Shown: positions 9,555 to 18,589, counted from the stretch's first letter. The stretch: 64,000 bases of DNA from Chitinophagaceae bacterium (GCA_027486835.1 JAIXOJ010000005.1:1-64000); one strand, 5' to 3'. The notes: generated by a model from the sequence alone, not told the origin. Numbers and translations are program-made.

Positions 9555-10568
9555 TTATAAGTCGGAAATTACCTTGATTATATTGTTAACAGATTCAATA
9601 GAAATGCCCAAATGTAATACCAATCTGATTTGATTGGTAGATATATGCATTACCATTACACCTTCCTCTTTCATTTTCTTTACTAATTCGCTGGCTGTGT
9701 ATCTCCCATTAATCTGTGCAATAATAATATTCGTTTCCACAGGTAATACTTCGCTAACAAAATCTTTTTCAGCCAAAGCAGCAGCAAGTATTTGAGCATG
9801 TGTATGATCTTCATTCAATCTTTCAACATTATGTTCTAAAGCATAAATACCTGCTGCAGCTAAATACCCAGCTTGGCGCATGCCTCCACCAAATACTTTT
9901 CTTATTCTTCTAGCTTTTTTGATATGTGCTTTGCTACCAATTAATACACTACCAACCGGAGTACCCAATCCTTTGCTAAGGCAGATGGATATCGTGTCAA
10001 ACATTGCTCCGTATTTCAGAGGATTCTCTTGTTTTGCAACAATTGCATTAAAAAGCCTTGCACCATCAATATGATAAGATAACCCATGACGCAAACAGAT
10101 TTCTTTAATGGCCTCCATTTCTTTCCAATCATAACAACTACCCCCACCTCTATTGCAGGTATTTTCTAACGATACCAGGCTTGTATGTGGCTTATGTACA
10201 TCGTCTGGATTGATGGCTTCTTCTACTTGATCTGCCGTTAGGCGACCTCTGTCCCCAATCAATAAACGCACTGAACACCCACTATTATAGGCTATTCCAC
10301 CACCTTCATACTGATAAATATGAGAAAACTGCTCACAAATAACTTCATCCCCTGGCTGGGTGTGTAGCTTAATAGCAATCTGGTTGGTCATGGTACCACT
10401 CGGGCAAAAAATACCAGCCTCCATGCCAAACATGTCGGCTACCATCTGCTCAAGTTGGTTAATTGTGGGATCTTCTCCAAACACATCATCCCCAACTGGG
10501 GCGGAAAACATTGCCTGAAGCATCCCTTCTGTGGGTTTGGTTACCGTATCGGATCGTAAATCAATCAT
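9555..10568 (-). CDS. ltaE: low-specificity L-threonine aldolase (PLP-dependent)
   Basis: PLP-dependent fold-type I aldolase cleaving threonine or allo-threonine to glycine and acetaldehyde. The 337 residues match the beta-eliminating-lyase (threonine aldolase) family: [12 protein letters not shown] at the N-terminus, [35 protein letters not shown] with the PLP-contacting Asp, and [12 protein letters not shown] in which Lys199 should form the Schiff base. The start is the ATG at 10566-10568. It is monocistronic by spacing: 138 bp to pgi below and 865 bp to the next gene above. Stereospecificity (L-threonine versus allo-threonine) cannot be told from the sequence. Confidence 0.93.
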   Translation of the reverse strand: MIDLRSDTVTKPTEGMLQAMFSAPVGDDVFGEDPTINQLEQMVADMFGMEAGIFCPSGTMTNQIAIKLHTQPGDEVICEQFSHIYQYEGGGIAYNSGCSVRLLIGDRGRLTADQVEEAINPDDVHKPHTSLVSLENTCNRGGGSCYDWKEMEAIKEICLRHGLSYHIDGARLFNAIVAKQENPLKYGAMFDTISICLSKGLGTPVGSVLIGSKAHIKKARRIRKVFGGGMRQAGYLAAAGIYALEHNVERLNEDHTHAQILAAALAEKDFVSEVLPVETNIIIAQINGRYTASELVKKMKEEGVMVMHISTNQIRLVLHLGISIESVNNIIKVISDL

Positions 10569-11433
10569 AATTTCAACATCATTGGTGTAAAAAAAGCCCT
10601 TTTAATTCAAATCTGTAGCCAAATTCTTTTTTCCTGATGCTCTACTTCAAAATATTTATTGTCTCTAACTCAATGAAATGAGAACTAATCTAATTTCTAT
10701 TCATTCCTTTTTTAACCCACATTAGTAGTATTGACCTACGGCTATTATAGCATAGTTTGTACTTATCATCTAAAAAAGCAAATACCAACGGTTTAAAAAA
10801 ACTAGAAAAAACTAGGTTGGCTCGACTGAATAATTATATTGAACCTTCAAATTATTAAGATAGATACTGATGAAATACTCCATTATTACCTTGAAATGAA
10901 ATCGCTGATAATTTTTCTCAGAAATTTCTAAAAAAAAAAACCACCTTTCATATTACTATAAAATCTAAGTTCAACTTTACATCTAAACTTATCCTCCCTT
11001 TCAAGATATGCTACTTGCAATTTCACTTTAAGTAAAATGAGACAACACCTAATAAATATCAGAAACTGTTGAAAATCAATAGATTCAGCAAATCAATTGA
11101 ATCGTTTAGTGCAAATATTTTAGGCATTAATGCCAGTGTTTTATCTAGCTTCCTGTTTTTTTAAACGAGTTATCCGAGCAAAAGCCATTATTCCGAGAAA
11201 TTATCCCAACTTGCTGAATGTCTTTTTTCGGGTAATCCTTTCTTACGTTAGAAGAACCTTACACAATAAATGCCCAAAAATTCCGTTTATTATAATGATG
11301 CAATTGTATCAATCTAAGTGGCTTGCGTTTTTGAATTGTGTCTGTTTCAACATCACTTTCTGAGGTGTTGCCTAAAACTGCACTTCACAAGACCATTACA
11401 CTTAACTAAACTATAGACCAAAACTAAAAATTA
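10569..11433. other. 865-bp intergenic region with no recognisable gene
   Basis: AT-rich sequence between divergent ltaE and the OmpA-family gene. It should contain both promoters. A 77-codon ORF at 11130-11363 has no recognisable features and is not called. No RNA gene or repeat was recognised. The run of A at about 10926-10939 is notable only as low complexity. Confidence 0.6.
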
Positions 11434-12525
11434 ATGAAGAAGACGCTATTTTCTTTGTTGGGCCTAATGGCATTTATCTCCAGCTATTCCCAAATATCTA
11501 ATGCTGATATGAGTTACGCTAATAACTATGTAACAGCATCAGCAATTAACACCTCCATACTAGATAATAAATACCTCCGATCCGAAGATGGTAGTGTTGC
11601 TGTATCAAAAGCAATCAAACATGACTTAGTTAAAGGGAAAGAAATCATAAAAAAGAAAGATAAACGAACCACTCCAACCGAAAAAAACAATAGGTTGGCC
11701 ATCGAAAATTTTGGGGAAAACACCAACACGGCCATTACAAAAATTTCTGGTGCTGTAGATAGTGCCGTCATTCGTGCGAATAACTGTTGTGTAGTCACTT
11801 ACACTCTTGCCAATGAAGGCAAATTCAAATACAAGCTTCATATTGAGGGAAAAGTGAAAGATTGTGAGGATAATCACCCATTAGGTCATGCTTATATCTC
11901 CGTGAACAGTGCCCTCAATTCCAATAAGTTTGACATTATACCTACTGGTGCTGATGGACAATTTACCACAGATGTAACAGACGATTCAATTATGGGTATC
12001 ACTATTTTCAAAAAAGGATATTCAGAAAAGGAAGTTAACCTTGCCACTGCAGCGTCAATACAAGAAAATACATCTTATGCATTTAATGTGTGTTTAGAAA
12101 AAACCAAATCTGATGATGGTAGCAATAGCGTTACAACGGTACAAAGCACTAAAGTATTTTTTGGGTTTAATAAAACCAATTTAAATAGCGATGCCAAAGA
12201 ATTTTTGGATAGTGTGATTAAGAAATTGAAAAAGATTCCTGCAAAATCTACACTAATCGAAATCAATGGCCACACAGATAGTAAAGGATCTAAAGCCTAT
12301 AATCTTAAATTGAGCAAAGCTAGATCGCTGGTGTGCAAAAGATATATCCAAGCACATGGCATCAATAACGTAAGAATGAAGATTAATGCATTTGGCAGTA
12401 GCTTACCAATTGAGGTGGAAAATTTGGCCAACAATGGGGGTGATAACCCAATTGGTAGATTTAAGAACAGGCGTGTGGAAATTGTGATTAAAAAACTAAA
12501 GAACCCTTATAAAGAAATGGGATAA
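11434..12525 (+). CDS. OmpA-family outer-membrane protein
   Basis: A secreted or outer-membrane protein of 363 residues. Residues 1-19 are a signal peptide (MKKTLFSLLGLMAFISSYS). Residues from about 125 to 215 look like a carboxypeptidase-regulatory (Ig-like) beta-domain (LHIEGKVKDCEDNHPLGHAYISV), common in Bacteroidota OmpA proteins. The C-terminal OmpA/MotB-like peptidoglycan-binding domain covers about 240-355: FFGFNKTNLNSDAKEFLDS, then INGHTDSKGS with the Asp that binds diaminopimelate, and GRFKNRRVEIVI with the conserved Arg. No N-terminal barrel is obvious. A strong terminator follows at 12564-12611. It likely links outer membrane and cell wall. Confidence 0.85.
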   Translation: MKKTLFSLLGLMAFISSYSQISNADMSYANNYVTASAINTSILDNKYLRSEDGSVAVSKAIKHDLVKGKEIIKKKDKRTTPTEKNNRLAIENFGENTNTAITKISGAVDSAVIRANNCCVVTYTLANEGKFKYKLHIEGKVKDCEDNHPLGHAYISVNSALNSNKFDIIPTGADGQFTTDVTDDSIMGITIFKKGYSEKEVNLATAASIQENTSYAFNVCLEKTKSDDGSNSVTTVQSTKVFFGFNKTNLNSDAKEFLDSVIKKLKKIPAKSTLIEINGHTDSKGSKAYNLKLSKARSLVCKRYIQAHGINNVRMKINAFGSSLPIEVENLANNGGDNPIGRFKNRRVEIVIKKLKNPYKEMG

Positions 12526-12563
12526 GCAAATGAATATTGTTATTGTACTACACCCAACAATTT

Positions 12564-12611
12564 TGCGGACAAATTAAAACGGAAGTCTAGTTTTAATTTA
12601 GTCCGCATTTT
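12564..12611 (+). terminator. intrinsic terminator after the OmpA-family gene
   Basis: Left arm GCGGACAAATTAAAAC (12565-12580) pairs with GTTTTAATTTAGTCCGC (12590-12606), with one bulged A, and is followed by a T-rich tail. It begins 39 bp after the stop codon at 12525. Confidence 0.85.
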
Positions 12612-12696
12612 TATTTACAGTATAATATAGAATAGACTTGTTCAAGCCTTTAGAAGGAAATGAAAAGAATCAAAGTTTCCATATTGAACCAATAAA

Positions 12697-12732
12697 AAAC
12701 GCCCCTTCCAACAACATTGGGAGGGGCGTTTT
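12697..12732. terminator. intrinsic terminator, probably of the small membrane protein gene
   Basis: AAACGCCCCTTCCA pairs with TGGGAGGGGCGTTT around a loop of about eight bases. A-runs on the left and T-runs on the right let it act in both directions. It lies about 40 bp beyond the stop of the minus-strand gene at 12773-13027. Confidence 0.75.
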
Positions 12733-12772
12733 ATTTGAACTAGTAACGTTAATTCTACCCTGCCTGCTACGA

Positions 12773-13027
12773 TTATCGTTTGAAGTACAATCCTAGAATC
12801 ATCAAAGCCAGCATTATAAAGGGTAAGAATGTCCACCTCATTAGGTCGAATCGTGTTTGTTCTATTTTTAACTCCAATTCTTTGATATCGGTTTTGGTTG
12901 CCGCATTTGCGTTAGACAATGTCTCTTTAGATTTGGTGTCGATATAATCAACCAAAACTCTAGCATCCTCCTCATTTTTAAAATACAATTTTAGAACATC
13001 GTAGGCTTTTAATTCGATAACGCTCAT
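12773..13027 (-). CDS. small coiled-coil, C-terminally membrane-anchored protein
   Basis: An 84-residue protein with a clear layout: an N-terminal segment (about 1-35), a charged, probably coiled-coil helix (about 36-62, TKTDIKELELKIEQTRFDL), and one transmembrane helix at the C-terminus (about 64-81, WTFLPFIMLALMILGLYF). This layout resembles the DUF1640/CCDC90-like coiled-coil membrane proteins of bacteria, whose role is unknown; the match is by overall form only. The ATG at 13027 starts MSVIELKAYDVLKL. It has its own terminator at 12697-12732 and no partner gene nearby. Confidence 0.7.
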   Translation of the reverse strand: MSVIELKAYDVLKLYFKNEEDARVLVDYIDTKSKETLSNANAATKTDIKELELKIEQTRFDLMRWTFLPFIMLALMILGLYFKR

Positions 13028-13188
13028 AAAGATTCATTTAAAATATTCAAAAGTGATTTAGCACGATAATATGGATTTTCTCGGTATTTACGCATTTACT
13101 CAAATTTCCAAATGCATGTTTCATTCCACTATTGTCGCTTTCATTGTCATTTAGACGTTATTACATAAAAATCCCCCCCTTAAAAAAA

Positions 13189-15540
13189 TCAATTGAGCGG
13201 TAACACCATCTCCGAATCGTCTAATACCCTCTCCACTGATACTGACTTTTCAAAACCATGAAGTATCAATTTTACCTTACTGAATTTAGAAGAATAAGTA
13301 CCTGATTTTTTACCTAAAATAACTGTATTAGAATGAGCGTTATAGCTCATTTCCCGTTGATAATAAACACCTTTGGTATATTGATAGGTTTCTCCATCAT
13401 CTTCGTAATACACCGTTTTGGTATCGGAAATTCCCTTGTATATATGTACATAAAGTACCCCATCGCCTTTTTCTTTGGTATGCTGAATGGTTTGTTGCAT
13501 GGGGATAATGGCACCAGCTTTTACAAAAACGGGCGGTTGCTCAATTGGTGCTGATACCCAGTGGGCTGCTCCTCCTTTATAAGACTTATCGTCTGACAAG
13601 CGATACCATTGTTCTTGGCCTGGCAGGTAAACTTCCACACTTTGCTGCGTGGAGGCTACTGGACAAACCAATAGAGCTTCGCCAAACAGAAACTGGTTTT
13701 GAAATTTGGTGTCATAAACCTTTGAATCGTGGGTATATTCAATGGGTAACATGCGGTTGATGGGAAGTCCAATTTGGTTTGATTGGTAAAAGCTGCTGTA
13801 CAAATAAGGCAGCAATTGGTAACGTCTTTCTAGCACCGTCCTTATTTTATCGGTGTTGTATTCCCCAAACAACCACGGCTCTCGGTAGTTATAGCCAAAG
13901 TGCGTATGGTTGCGGAACAGGGGACTATATACTGCTAGGCTTAGCCATCGGATAAACAATTCGGGGGAAGGATTGCCCATAAAGCCCCCAATATCCATTC
14001 CCGTAAATGGAATACCGCTCACGCCCATACTATTGAGCAAACGGAAACCTAGCAGCATGTGCTCATCACTGCTCACATTATCGCCTGTCCATTGTGCGGA
14101 ATATTTTTGGATGCCCGCATAAGAAGCACGGGTAAGTACAAAGGGGCGTTGGCCGTTCATGCCGCTTTTGGTGCCTTCGTAAGTGGCTTTAGCCATAAGC
14201 AAGCCATAGGTATTTTTTACCGTGTATAGCGTTTTCTTGTTTTTTCCTTCTCCAAATTCTATAAGGTTAGGAAACTCCCTGCCCCATGCTGCTGGTTCGT
14301 TCATATCATTCCAAAAACCCCTTACCCCTTTGTTGATATACGGTTCCTGAAAATTTTTACCCCACCATTGTCTCGTAAGTGATTTGGTAAAATCTGGAAA
14401 ATGGCATCGACCTGGCCAAACATGTCCTATATAGGTTTTACCACCAGGATAGGTAGCAAAATGATTTCCCGCCAACCCTTCTTCGTAAGCTGCATAGCCT
14501 TTTTCTACTTTGATGCCTGGGTCTATGATGGTGACCATGTCAAACCCCATGCTTTTCATTTGCGATAGCATATCCTTCACATCTGGAAACTTGTTACTCC
14601 AAGTGAATACCTTGTAAGCATCCATATAATTGATGTCGCTTACGATAACGTCCGCAGGCATTCTTTTTTTCCGGAAGTTTTGAGCAATTTCCATTAATTG
14701 CTCCTGACTATCGTAGCCCCAGCGGGATTGCTGAAAGCCTAAGCTCCATAATGGTGGCATGGGTGTGCGGCCTGTAAGTTGGGTGTAATCTTTAAGAATG
14801 GCAGAAACTGTACTGCCACCAAAAACATAGTAATTCATTTCCCCATCATCGGCACCAAAATGAAACAGTTCTTCATCGGCCCCACCTCCAAAATTGAAAT
14901 AGGACTTGTGGGTATTGTCAAAGAAAATTCCATACACCAAATGGCTATGAATACCAATAAAAAATGGAATGGTGGCATATAGCGGATCTGCATTGTTGCC
15001 ATAACCGGGAGCATCGGTATTCCAATTTTGAAAAAAACTGCCTCGCCTGTTGATGTCACCAGTTTTTTCGCCAAGGCCAATGAATTTTTCATCGGGATGC
15101 AATGTTTTGTAACAACTTACTTGATTACCAAACCAACTTACACCCAAGCTGGCCTCGTCGCCACAAAGTAATTGCCCCGCATGGTTGTACACCGCCACCC
15201 TAAAAGGATGTGTTTGTACGGTTATGCGAAGAGAATCGGTTTCAAACTCCATTACGTTGGCCGTTTGCTTGGCCAACTTTAGCTGCCCTTTGGGTTTGAG
15301 GTCGTCAATAGCCACAGATTCGTCGGTTATAAACGGTGTTTTGCTCATCCTAACGCGGATAGTGGTGGCATTGTAAGCCATGATGCGGGCATGGGCATTA
15401 CTTAGCTCGAAGCTTACCCCTTCGTTGTCAGTGGTAGATTTCACCACATTACCGGCCTGTTCACTTAGTCTATTCATTTGTGCAAATAAGCTTTTGGTTG
15501 CTAATAATATTATCGCAATTGTAAAAAATCTTTTTTTCAT
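13189..15540 (-). CDS. GH31 alpha-glucosidase-type glycoside hydrolase, secreted
   Basis: A 783-residue GH31 enzyme with signal peptide MKKRFFTIAIILLATKSLFAQ. Order of domains: N-terminal beta-sandwich, (beta/alpha)8 barrel from about 250, and C-terminal beta-domains with DUF5110-like ending. The nucleophile Asp lies in FWNDMNEPAAW near residue 411, and the acid/base Asp in WTGDNVSSDEHM near 484. The WxDMNE form fits alpha-glucosidases or related enzymes rather than YicI-type alpha-xylosidases. It likely acts in the periplasm or at the cell surface on alpha-linked glucosides. It is separated from the carbohydrate cluster on the right by the 15,541-18,600 zone, so it may not belong to the same system. 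Confidence 0.9.
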   Translation of the reverse strand: MKKRFFTIAIILLATKSLFAQMNRLSEQAGNVVKSTTDNEGVSFELSNAHARIMAYNATTIRVRMSKTPFITDESVAIDDLKPKGQLKLAKQTANVMEFETDSLRITVQTHPFRVAVYNHAGQLLCGDEASLGVSWFGNQVSCYKTLHPDEKFIGLGEKTGDINRRGSFFQNWNTDAPGYGNNADPLYATIPFFIGIHSHLVYGIFFDNTHKSYFNFGGGADEELFHFGADDGEMNYYVFGGSTVSAILKDYTQLTGRTPMPPLWSLGFQQSRWGYDSQEQLMEIAQNFRKKRMPADVIVSDINYMDAYKVFTWSNKFPDVKDMLSQMKSMGFDMVTIIDPGIKVEKGYAAYEEGLAGNHFATYPGGKTYIGHVWPGRCHFPDFTKSLTRQWWGKNFQEPYINKGVRGFWNDMNEPAAWGREFPNLIEFGEGKNKKTLYTVKNTYGLLMAKATYEGTKSGMNGQRPFVLTRASYAGIQKYSAQWTGDNVSSDEHMLLGFRLLNSMGVSGIPFTGMDIGGFMGNPSPELFIRWLSLAVYSPLFRNHTHFGYNYREPWLFGEYNTDKIRTVLERRYQLLPYLYSSFYQSNQIGLPINRMLPIEYTHDSKVYDTKFQNQFLFGEALLVCPVASTQQSVEVYLPGQEQWYRLSDDKSYKGGAAHWVSAPIEQPPVFVKAGAIIPMQQTIQHTKEKGDGVLYVHIYKGISDTKTVYYEDDGETYQYTKGVYYQREMSYNAHSNTVILGKKSGTYSSKFSKVKLILHGFEKSVSVERVLDDSEMVLPLN

Positions 15541-16302
15541 ATTTCAATACGTTATTTTAATACCACTGAATGCCATCAATCATAATTATGGCCACACAGA
15601 TGAATATCCTTCGAGTGGGCTAAATTAAATGAACACCTACCGCTCTGGAAGAATTAGCCCATCTAATGTGTATAAACCACACATTAATGGGGATAAATGA
15701 AAGGCCGTAAAACGGAATTTTTATTTGAAGGAATGCAAGAGGCGCAACAAGTGTACAAAGGACGGTTGCGCACACCAAGAAAAATGAATGGGCAATGTGC
15801 GAATGATGTCTTTTTATATAAGCGGGCTAGTAAAAAATTGATTCTTATAAAAGCAAGCTACCAAATGGGAAAATCAGCATAGGCGGAATCATGAATCAAT
15901 TAAACAATTTATCTGGCAATGTGTTTCTTAGTACGATTAATTCATAAGAAATTCTATTGTTTAAAGCCATAAGCTGGGCTACAAGTTCAAAAGGGCATCT
16001 CGCCTAAACTGATAAATGGGATTTGCAATCCCAATTTGCTTAATTTAATCGCAAAATTCTTCAACACTATCTTCCAATATTACAAAACCTATAAAGTAGG
16101 CTTTACAGAAAGCACATATTTGATTGGAACAATTCTCAAACGTGTTATTGATTATTTGGTAGCGACAGCGCATGCCTTGTTTCTGCGGGATGGGCTATTA
16201 ACCAATGCAATTTTAAATGATTGATAGATGTTAGAAAATTTCCCAAACCATACAAGGCAATTATGTACAGCCTACCTATAAGGTTTATAAAACCGTATAG
16301 GT
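15541..16302. other. 762-bp intergenic region with no supported gene
   Basis: Separates the GH31 gene from the XRE/coiled-coil gene, both on the minus strand. Two short plus-strand ORFs (15697-15882 and 16036-16224) have no recognisable motif, and nothing supports them as genes. No repeat or RNA was recognised. The GH31 promoter should lie in its left part. Confidence 0.55.
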
Positions 16303-16665
16303 TCACCCCAATTTTTTAAAAACTATTTCTTTATAAATTGCCAACTCTTTTTGCAAATCGCTTATTTCTTGTTGCAGGTTAGCTATAGCTGTATCTTTTG
16401 AAATGTTTTTTTCCGTGTTTATATTTTCATCTTCAAACTTACCATTCAGATCTAAGCATTTGCTTAAATGTTCGAAAAAATCGAAATTAAGTGCTTGGCT
16501 CAAATCCCATAAAATACGGCATTGCAAACTGGCTTCTTTGGTGTAGCCAAACACTGTAAGATGGCTTTTGCCAATAAGTTTGCCAATGCTATTACGCGTG
16601 TTGTGTGTTTCGTAAATTTTTTGGTCCATTAAACTGCCCAAATGGGGCATCTTCTTTTGGGTCAT
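16303..16665 (-). CDS. small XRE-like HTH protein with C-terminal coiled coil
   Basis: A 120-residue protein. Residues about 13-70 resemble a divergent XRE helix-turn-helix: IYETHNTRNSIGKLIG, then TVFGYTKEASLQCRILWDLSQ and ALNFDFFEHLSK, the last being a form common at the end of XRE domains in Bacteroidota. Residues about 92-115 are a heptad-patterned helix (IANLQQEISDLQKELAIYKE), probably a dimerising coiled coil. The ATG at 16665 is preferred to the TTG at 16680. Nine phased palindromes (16717-16899) begin 52 bp upstream of this start, in the promoter position. Inference: it is a DNA-binding protein that binds these sites cooperatively and controls itself. DNA binding itself is not proven by the sequence. 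Confidence 0.65.
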   Translation of the reverse strand: MTQKKMPHLGSLMDQKIYETHNTRNSIGKLIGKSHLTVFGYTKEASLQCRILWDLSQALNFDFFEHLSKCLDLNGKFEDENINTEKNISKDTAIANLQQEISDLQKELAIYKEIVFKKLG

Positions 16666-16716
16666 ATACTTTTTTGGCAATAAAAGTAGGATATTTATTG
16701 TTTTAGCAAAACATTT

Positions 16717-16899
16717 TATGCTATTAGCATAAAAAACTATGCCATTAGCAAGAAAAACTATGCTATTAGGATAAATAATTATGCTATCAGAATAAACAAC
16801 TATGCTATTGGAATTAATAACTATACTTTTAGAATAATTGACTATGCTATTGGCATAATTCTATATACTAATAGCATAAATAACGATGCTATTAGCATA
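16717..16899. repeat. nine palindromes at exact 21-bp pitch (candidate operator or parS-like array)
   Basis: Fifteen-bp sites begin at 16717, 16738, 16759, 16780, 16801, 16822, 16843, 16864 and 16885, always 21 bp apart. The first is the perfect odd palindrome TATGCTATTAGCATA (TATGCTA-T-TAGCATA). The others are variants such as TATGCTATTGGCATA and TATACTAATAGCATA. The 6-bp spacers are A-rich (AAAAAC, AATAAC and similar). The sites vary in sequence while the spacing is invariant. No gene is inside. It lies directly upstream of the XRE-like/coiled-coil gene and between it and the plus-strand gene at 17215. Confidence 0.97.
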
Positions 16900-17214
16900 A
16901 AAGTCAATTAACCATTAAACAAAAATTTTGGCAAATATTGCTTTATTGATGTTTTGTAGTTTGGGTTTCCGACTACACCAGCTAGCACAAGCTTGTAGTT
17001 TGTGACCTTCGATTAGTTCTTCCAAGCTAGTCCACGTTACTCGCTATAATCTATATTTGCAAGCACACGCATTTCGTATGTGAATTCGCTTAGAGTATTT
17101 TTATCAAGTTTGAGAGTAAATTTAGAGTTATTGCATATTTGTAATTTTTTTTTAGCGAAGCCACATGCAGAACATGTAAGCTAGAAAAAAATATAAAGAA
17201 TAGAATAAAACAGC
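16900..17214. other. intergenic stretch between the palindrome array and the TraB-like gene
   Basis: About 315 bp without a gene. It should carry the promoter of the plus-strand gene at 17215. No repeat, RNA or clear promoter consensus was recognised. Confidence 0.5.
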
Positions 17215-17877
17215 ATGCATAATATAATTTTTATTGGTACAGTACATATTGAAAAGGGAAAATGTAATTCCGATGAATTATATAAAATTATTAAGTCCAT
17301 AAATCCTGATGTGATTTTTGATGAAATCCCATCTTCATTTTTTAATGCATTTTATTTGACTAAAACTCAAAGTACTGTAGAATCCAAAGCAATTAATCGA
17401 TACTTAAAAAAACATGACGTTGAAATTATTCCTATAGACTTAGATACAAGTCAAGAAATATCAAAATACCAAAATGAATTTGATTCTATCTTCTTTTCAT
17501 TCTTTAAACACGAGGATTATATTAAGTTAGATAACGAGAAAGATGAATTGATGATTCATGAGGGTTTTAAGTATCTCAATAGTGATGCGTTTATAGACTA
17601 TTTAAATAAAAAGATAGAGATAGAAAAAAGGATTTTAGAATCAGAACCAGATAATGAAAGATTACACAATTCTTATAAATTATTTCAAATAGAGGCAAAG
17701 GACAAACGAGAAAACGCAATGCTTCAAAACATTTACAATTACAGCAAAGAAAATCAATATAACAAAGCCGTTTTTTTACTTGGTTCAGAACATAGAAGAT
17801 CAATTATTCCCAAAATTGAAGAATATAAAAAGATGTCTACCATAAGATTAAATTGGACTATGTATGGTGAAAACTAA
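17215..17877 (+). CDS. TraB/TIKI-like (EreA/ChaN superfamily) protein
   Basis: A 220-residue protein without signal peptide. It shows three features of the TraB/PrgY and TIKI fold: an N-terminal IIFIGTVHIEKG (residues 4-15) with the GxxH motif, followed by INPDVIFDEIP, where an acidic residue normally follows the second strand; an R-E-x-x-M segment (KRENAMLQNIY) matching the family's RDxxM; and a C-terminal FLLGSEHRRSI matching GxxH. This superfamily includes metal-dependent proteases and haem-binding or esterase-like proteins, so the reaction cannot be named. The length is below that of TraB proteins, and no membrane segment is present. Local sequence is more AT-rich and lysine-rich than the flanking genes, which may indicate transfer. 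The ATG at 17215 is the only sensible start. Confidence 0.55.
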   Translation: MHNIIFIGTVHIEKGKCNSDELYKIIKSINPDVIFDEIPSSFFNAFYLTKTQSTVESKAINRYLKKHDVEIIPIDLDTSQEISKYQNEFDSIFFSFFKHEDYIKLDNEKDELMIHEGFKYLNSDAFIDYLNKKIEIEKRILESEPDNERLHNSYKLFQIEAKDKRENAMLQNIYNYSKENQYNKAVFLLGSEHRRSIIPKIEEYKKMSTIRLNWTMYGEN

Positions 17878-17947
17878 AAAAATTCTTGTTACAGCATTAG
17901 CTAAGAATACAATTGGTAAATACATTGTAGAAATAGATTTGGTGTAA
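17864..17947 (+). pseudogene. 27-codon fragment ending in IGKYIVEIDLV, possible gene remnant
   Basis: Overlapping the end of the TraB-like gene in another frame, ATG at 17864 opens 27 codons ending TIGKYIVEIDLV-stop. A near-copy of the last 40 or so bases recurs at 18411-18447, where one frame reads SIGKGNLEIDLV-stop. Two copies of the same C-terminus suggest decayed remnants of a duplicated gene. No full-length version is in the window, so the parent gene cannot be named. Confidence 0.25.
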
Positions 17948-18007
17948 AGAAATGATAACAAGCAGAAAATTTTAATTAGGACAAGAACTTAGCGATACCA
18001 CGTGGTA

Positions 18008-18040
18008 AGACCTGACAGGTTTTGAAAACCTGTCAGGTCT
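18008..18040. repeat. 33-bp perfect palindrome (REP-like), copy 1
   Basis: Arms AGACCTGACAGGTTTT and AAAACCTGTCAGGTCT flank one central G, giving a perfect 16-bp stem. Two further perfect copies occur at 41313-41345 and 43727-43757. The outermost base pairs differ between copies in a compensated way, so the hairpin itself is kept. It lies between the TraB-like gene and the small ORF at 18097. Confidence 0.9.
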
Positions 18041-18096
18041 GAAGTAGCGAATGATAGAAATTAGGACACCAAGAGAAATTTTAAAACTTAATAACA

Positions 18097-18270
18097 ATGA
18101 ATAACAATAATGCAACTCCTACTCCAATTGAAGGGTTAAACGCTGTTCAAATGATGCGTGAGATAAGGGAAAAATTAAGCGAAAGGTATTGGCAACACAA
18201 TGACATATTAAAGCAGGATATGGAAGCCATCAGAAAAAAATACAATTTCAAACCTTCCAAAGCAAATTAA
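18097..18270 (+). CDS. 57-residue antitoxin-like small protein
   Basis: An ORF of 57 codons with biased composition. It has a flexible N-terminus (MNNNNATPTPIEGL), then a continuous charged amphipathic helix: VQMMREIREKLSERYWQHN followed by DILKQDMEAIRKKYNF. The V-x-M-M-R-E-I-R-x-K-L start with a K-K-Y-x-F-K end resembles the short helical proteins that precede PIN or similar toxin genes in many bacteria. No toxin ORF follows it, so if it is an antitoxin it is an orphan. Translation from 18097 is supported only by composition and the A-rich leader; no Shine-Dalgarno is seen. Confidence 0.5.
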   Translation: MNNNNATPTPIEGLNAVQMMREIREKLSERYWQHNDILKQDMEAIRKKYNFKPSKAN

Positions 18271-18537
18271 AAGAGCAAATCATTATTACACTTCCAACTC
18301 CCAGCAGACGTGAATCTTCAACGAAGTAGTACACTCGTGTCTAATTAATTAGCAAGTTTGTAACTGGCATTCGCTAAGATAAACATTGCATAACTATCAA
18401 CTGATTATTCAATTGGTAAAGGCAATTTAGAAATAGATTTGGTGTAAAATAGAAACAAGGTTAGTGCTTAGCTATAAAGGTTTTGGTTCATTAGAAAATT
18501 TCTATTATAGTATCTTGGTTAAAAAACACAAACTAAA

Positions 18538-18589
18538 AATACCCCTAACGTTATAATGTTTATTAGCACATTCTAACATTAAGGGTATT
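18538..18589 (-). terminator. hairpin terminator after the GH2 gene
   Basis: Imperfect 21-bp arms (18538-18558 and 18569-18589, AATACCC...AATG against CATT...GGGTATT) with three mismatched positions. On the minus strand they are followed by ATTTTTAG. The hairpin starts 40 bp beyond the GH2 stop and ends the long minus-strand enzyme block. Confidence 0.65.

Noticed and set aside
11130-11363. 77-codon ORF upstream of the OmpA-family gene
   Set aside because: No recognisable motif and unlike neighbouring genes in composition; treated as chance.
15697-16224. Short plus-strand ORFs between GH31 and the XRE-like gene
   Set aside because: No domain, no plausible start signal and no partner.
16717-16899. 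CRISPR array
   Set aside because: Units are short palindromes with 6-bp A-rich spacers, not 25-40-bp repeats with unique spacers, and no cas gene is nearby.
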